Origin: Chamaea fasciata
Taxonomy: Eukaryota > Chordata > Aves > Passeriformes > Sylviidae
Direction: 5' to 3'
DNA length: 64,000 nt
NCBI GenBank assembly: GCA_029207755.1
Contig: JARCOQ010000016.1
Location: 16,699,307-16,763,306 of the forward strand
In this document: positions 62,271 to 64,000 of the stretch, piece by piece
Layout: the number at the start of each line of letters is the position of its first letter
Numbering within the stretch: position 1 is the first letter of the stretch
The notes under the pieces: model-generated
What the model saw: only the letters and a program-made list of their open reading frames with translations
Database searches by the model: none
What the model was told of the DNA's origin: nothing
Made by a program: the position numbers and the translations under genes

Positions 62271-64000
62271 TCAAACAATTTTTCCCTTTAGGTACAGCAA
62301 GATCTCCTTCAGCAGATTAAAGAATTGGAGCAGCTTTGCCCGAGGAACTGGACAGGGTTGAGTTGGTCTTGGAGGTAGTGTCTGCAGGGGGGTTGAGGTG
62401 TAGGCTGGTGCTGGCGTAATTCCTGGTACTGGCCTTCTTCCCACTGTAGTCCGGATCCAGTCGTAGTAGTACTGAGTGGAGCTGGAGACTGCAGGCCATT
62501 TAGGTCTAGCACAGCCTACTCCCCAGCTGGTCACACCAATTTGCCAGAAGAAGCCGGCATGCTTATCTTGGCAGACAAGAGGCCCCCCGCTGTCACCCTG
62601 GAGCAGAGCAGAGAGGATTAAGGTGCCTCTGTGTGCCCCTGTCAGCAGTCGGAGTTGGTTGCTTTACTCTCTTCAGCCCCTGCCAGAAGAACTGGACTCC
62701 TGGCTGAGCAAGGCCCTGCTCAAGTGCTGGAACCTGTAGAACCTCAGCACCCTTGGGAGCAGGTTGGGGGCCTGTCAGGTGAGGCTCTCTGTCTCCCCTG
62801 TGCTTGGATGCTTCAGGGTTAGCATCTGGACCCCACAGAGCAAGGACCCACGGATGGGAAAGGGGGCAGAAGCTTCAGCGGCAGTGCAGAGCTGGGGCTG
62901 GGAGAGCAACTGGTCAGGGAAAGCACGCGCTGGGCTGTGCTTGGGTGCTGGGATGAGGCTGCCTACACTGCTGGGGGCTGGGGGACTCGGCATGCTCCTA
63001 CCTGGCAGGTGCCAACGCCGCCCTGGCCAGCACACACGTGGAAGTCATAGATGTACCCATGCAGCCACTCACTACTGTTGCAGAGCTGGTTAGGGACCAC
63101 TTGCACCTTGGCCTGCTGCAGGATATCTCTACCTGAAGCTGTGAGCAGAGAAAGGAATGAGCTCCCAGCAGCTCTTTGCCCGTGTGTTGAAGTTTTTCCC
63201 TAGAGGCTTGCTGGCCTCTAGAGAGGTGTTGGGAGTGCTGTGTCGCTGCTGTGTGGCATTGGGCAGCAGGCCAGGCCAGAGGCATATGTCCCACGGCCTA
63301 ACTCTGCTGTCAGGAAGGCCCAGCCGTCTCTCCCTGGTGGGCCAAGCTTGCCCTCAGGGTCCAGATCCTTTATGGGAACTCACTCACATTTCACGATTCT
63401 GTCACCCCAGCCAGCAACGTAACAGTTTTTCAGCTCCGACACTTTCACTGCAGGACCAGGCAGGCAGGCGGTCTGAATGGTGGAGCTGCACTGGACTGGC
63501 CGATCCAGTTCCAGCAAGGCGATGTCGTTATACTCAAGGTCAGGGATGTATTTTTCATGAATAATCAGCCGCTTAATCCGGCGCACTTCCACACCAGGGC
63601 CCGACTGGCCCAACGAGGTGGCCCCAAGAACGATGGCCCACTCGCTGATGGGACTGGAAGGCAGATGGAGAGAGGGGTGAGGGCGAGTAGAATCACGTGC
63701 TGTAACACCCCAGCCCTTCCTGCCTTCTGCTTCCTGAGGCAGAGAGGAAAACAGCACTCCACAGAGTGAAAGTAGGCTTGAGCTATATTGAGCTGCAGGC
63801 TGCTAGGAAGCGGTGGCATGAACCCAGTCGTCTCCCTGAGCAGTCTCTCAGCTGGGCCCTGCAATGTCCTGGCACTAGGCACATGCAAGGAAATGGGATG
63901 GGAATAGCATGCACTGGTGGTGTGGGGATATCCCTGTGCCCAGGTCCGACTTACTTTGTGATGTTGACAAAGCAGTGGGCAGCTGAGAGCAGCCACTTTG
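62271..64000 (-). CDS. Acrosin-like serine protease, unit 7 copy (5' part outside the window)
   Basis: Visible exons: part of exon 2 (63955 to window end), 63388-63653, 63002-63138, 62271-62597. Exon 1 lies beyond the window. All visible splice sites and frames are intact, with D135, S229 and G223/A262 present. R260 is Trp in this copy (TGG for CGG), next to the 225-226 loop of the S1 pocket. The truncation is only the window edge. Confidence 0.9.

Larger units (their letters stand above)
56940..64000. repeat. Tandem array unit 7, cut by window end (7,061 bp visible)
   Basis: Seventh unit. It starts with a 31-bp deletion (junction near 57030) between two AGCCA words that are 31 bp apart in the other units. 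The window ends inside exon 2 of its acrosin-like gene, so the array clearly continues to the right. Confidence 0.97.

Noticed and set aside
1..64000. Array as a pure assembly artefact
   Set aside because: Units differ by private substitutions and indels (11 bp, 31 bp, T-tract lengths), so they are not exact copies of one read stack. The copy number itself still needs read support.
1..64000. CRISPR array, tRNA or rRNA genes
   Set aside because: The 9.5-kb period with genes is not a CRISPR pattern, and I saw no tRNA- or rRNA-like sequence.

Overview
The window is vertebrate nuclear DNA, most likely from a bird and at least from a sauropsid. The evidence is split genes with GT-AG introns, CR1-type LINE fragments with the typical CR1 3' end, and a small RING-finger gene of a kind I associate with birds. 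There are no bacterial-style operons, RNA genes or CRISPR arrays.

The whole window is one head-to-tail tandem array. A unit of 9,479-9,496 bp repeats 6.7 times. Units start at 1, 9490, 18969, 28461, 37954, 47450 and 56940, and the last is cut by the window end. No unique flank is visible, so the array continues on at least one side. Units differ by scattered substitutions and a few small indels, and the variants are shared between units in a mosaic way.

Each unit has the same layout, described here in unit 1 coordinates. (a) 380-990, minus strand: a single-exon C3HC4 RING-finger gene. It is fully open only in unit 2 and frameshifted in the other six units. (b) About 1060-1715: its leader and a possible TATA promoter. 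(c) 1716-3490: a 5'-truncated, decayed CR1 LINE on the minus strand. (d) 3491-5361: a spacer holding a strong hairpin and one unassigned plus-strand ORF. (e) 5362-7621, minus strand: a complete five-exon acrosin-like serine protease gene of 334 codons. It is open in all six whole copies and in the visible part of the seventh. (f) 7622-7816: its upstream region, with CRE-like and octamer-like motifs. (g) 7817-7995: a second CR1 3' fragment. (h) 7996-9489: a spacer with a T-rich tract and two possible plus-strand exons of an unrecognised gene.

The main biological interest is an ampliconic acrosin-like family whose product keeps the catalytic triad, the zymogen cleavage site and the two acrosin-type interchain cysteine pairs. 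It has, however, lost the S1-pocket aspartate (trypsin position 189 is Gly) and has Ala at position 226. This suggests a sperm-type protease with changed specificity, amplified together with a mostly broken RING gene. That reading is inference; the sequence directly shows the array, the open reading frames and the residue changes.
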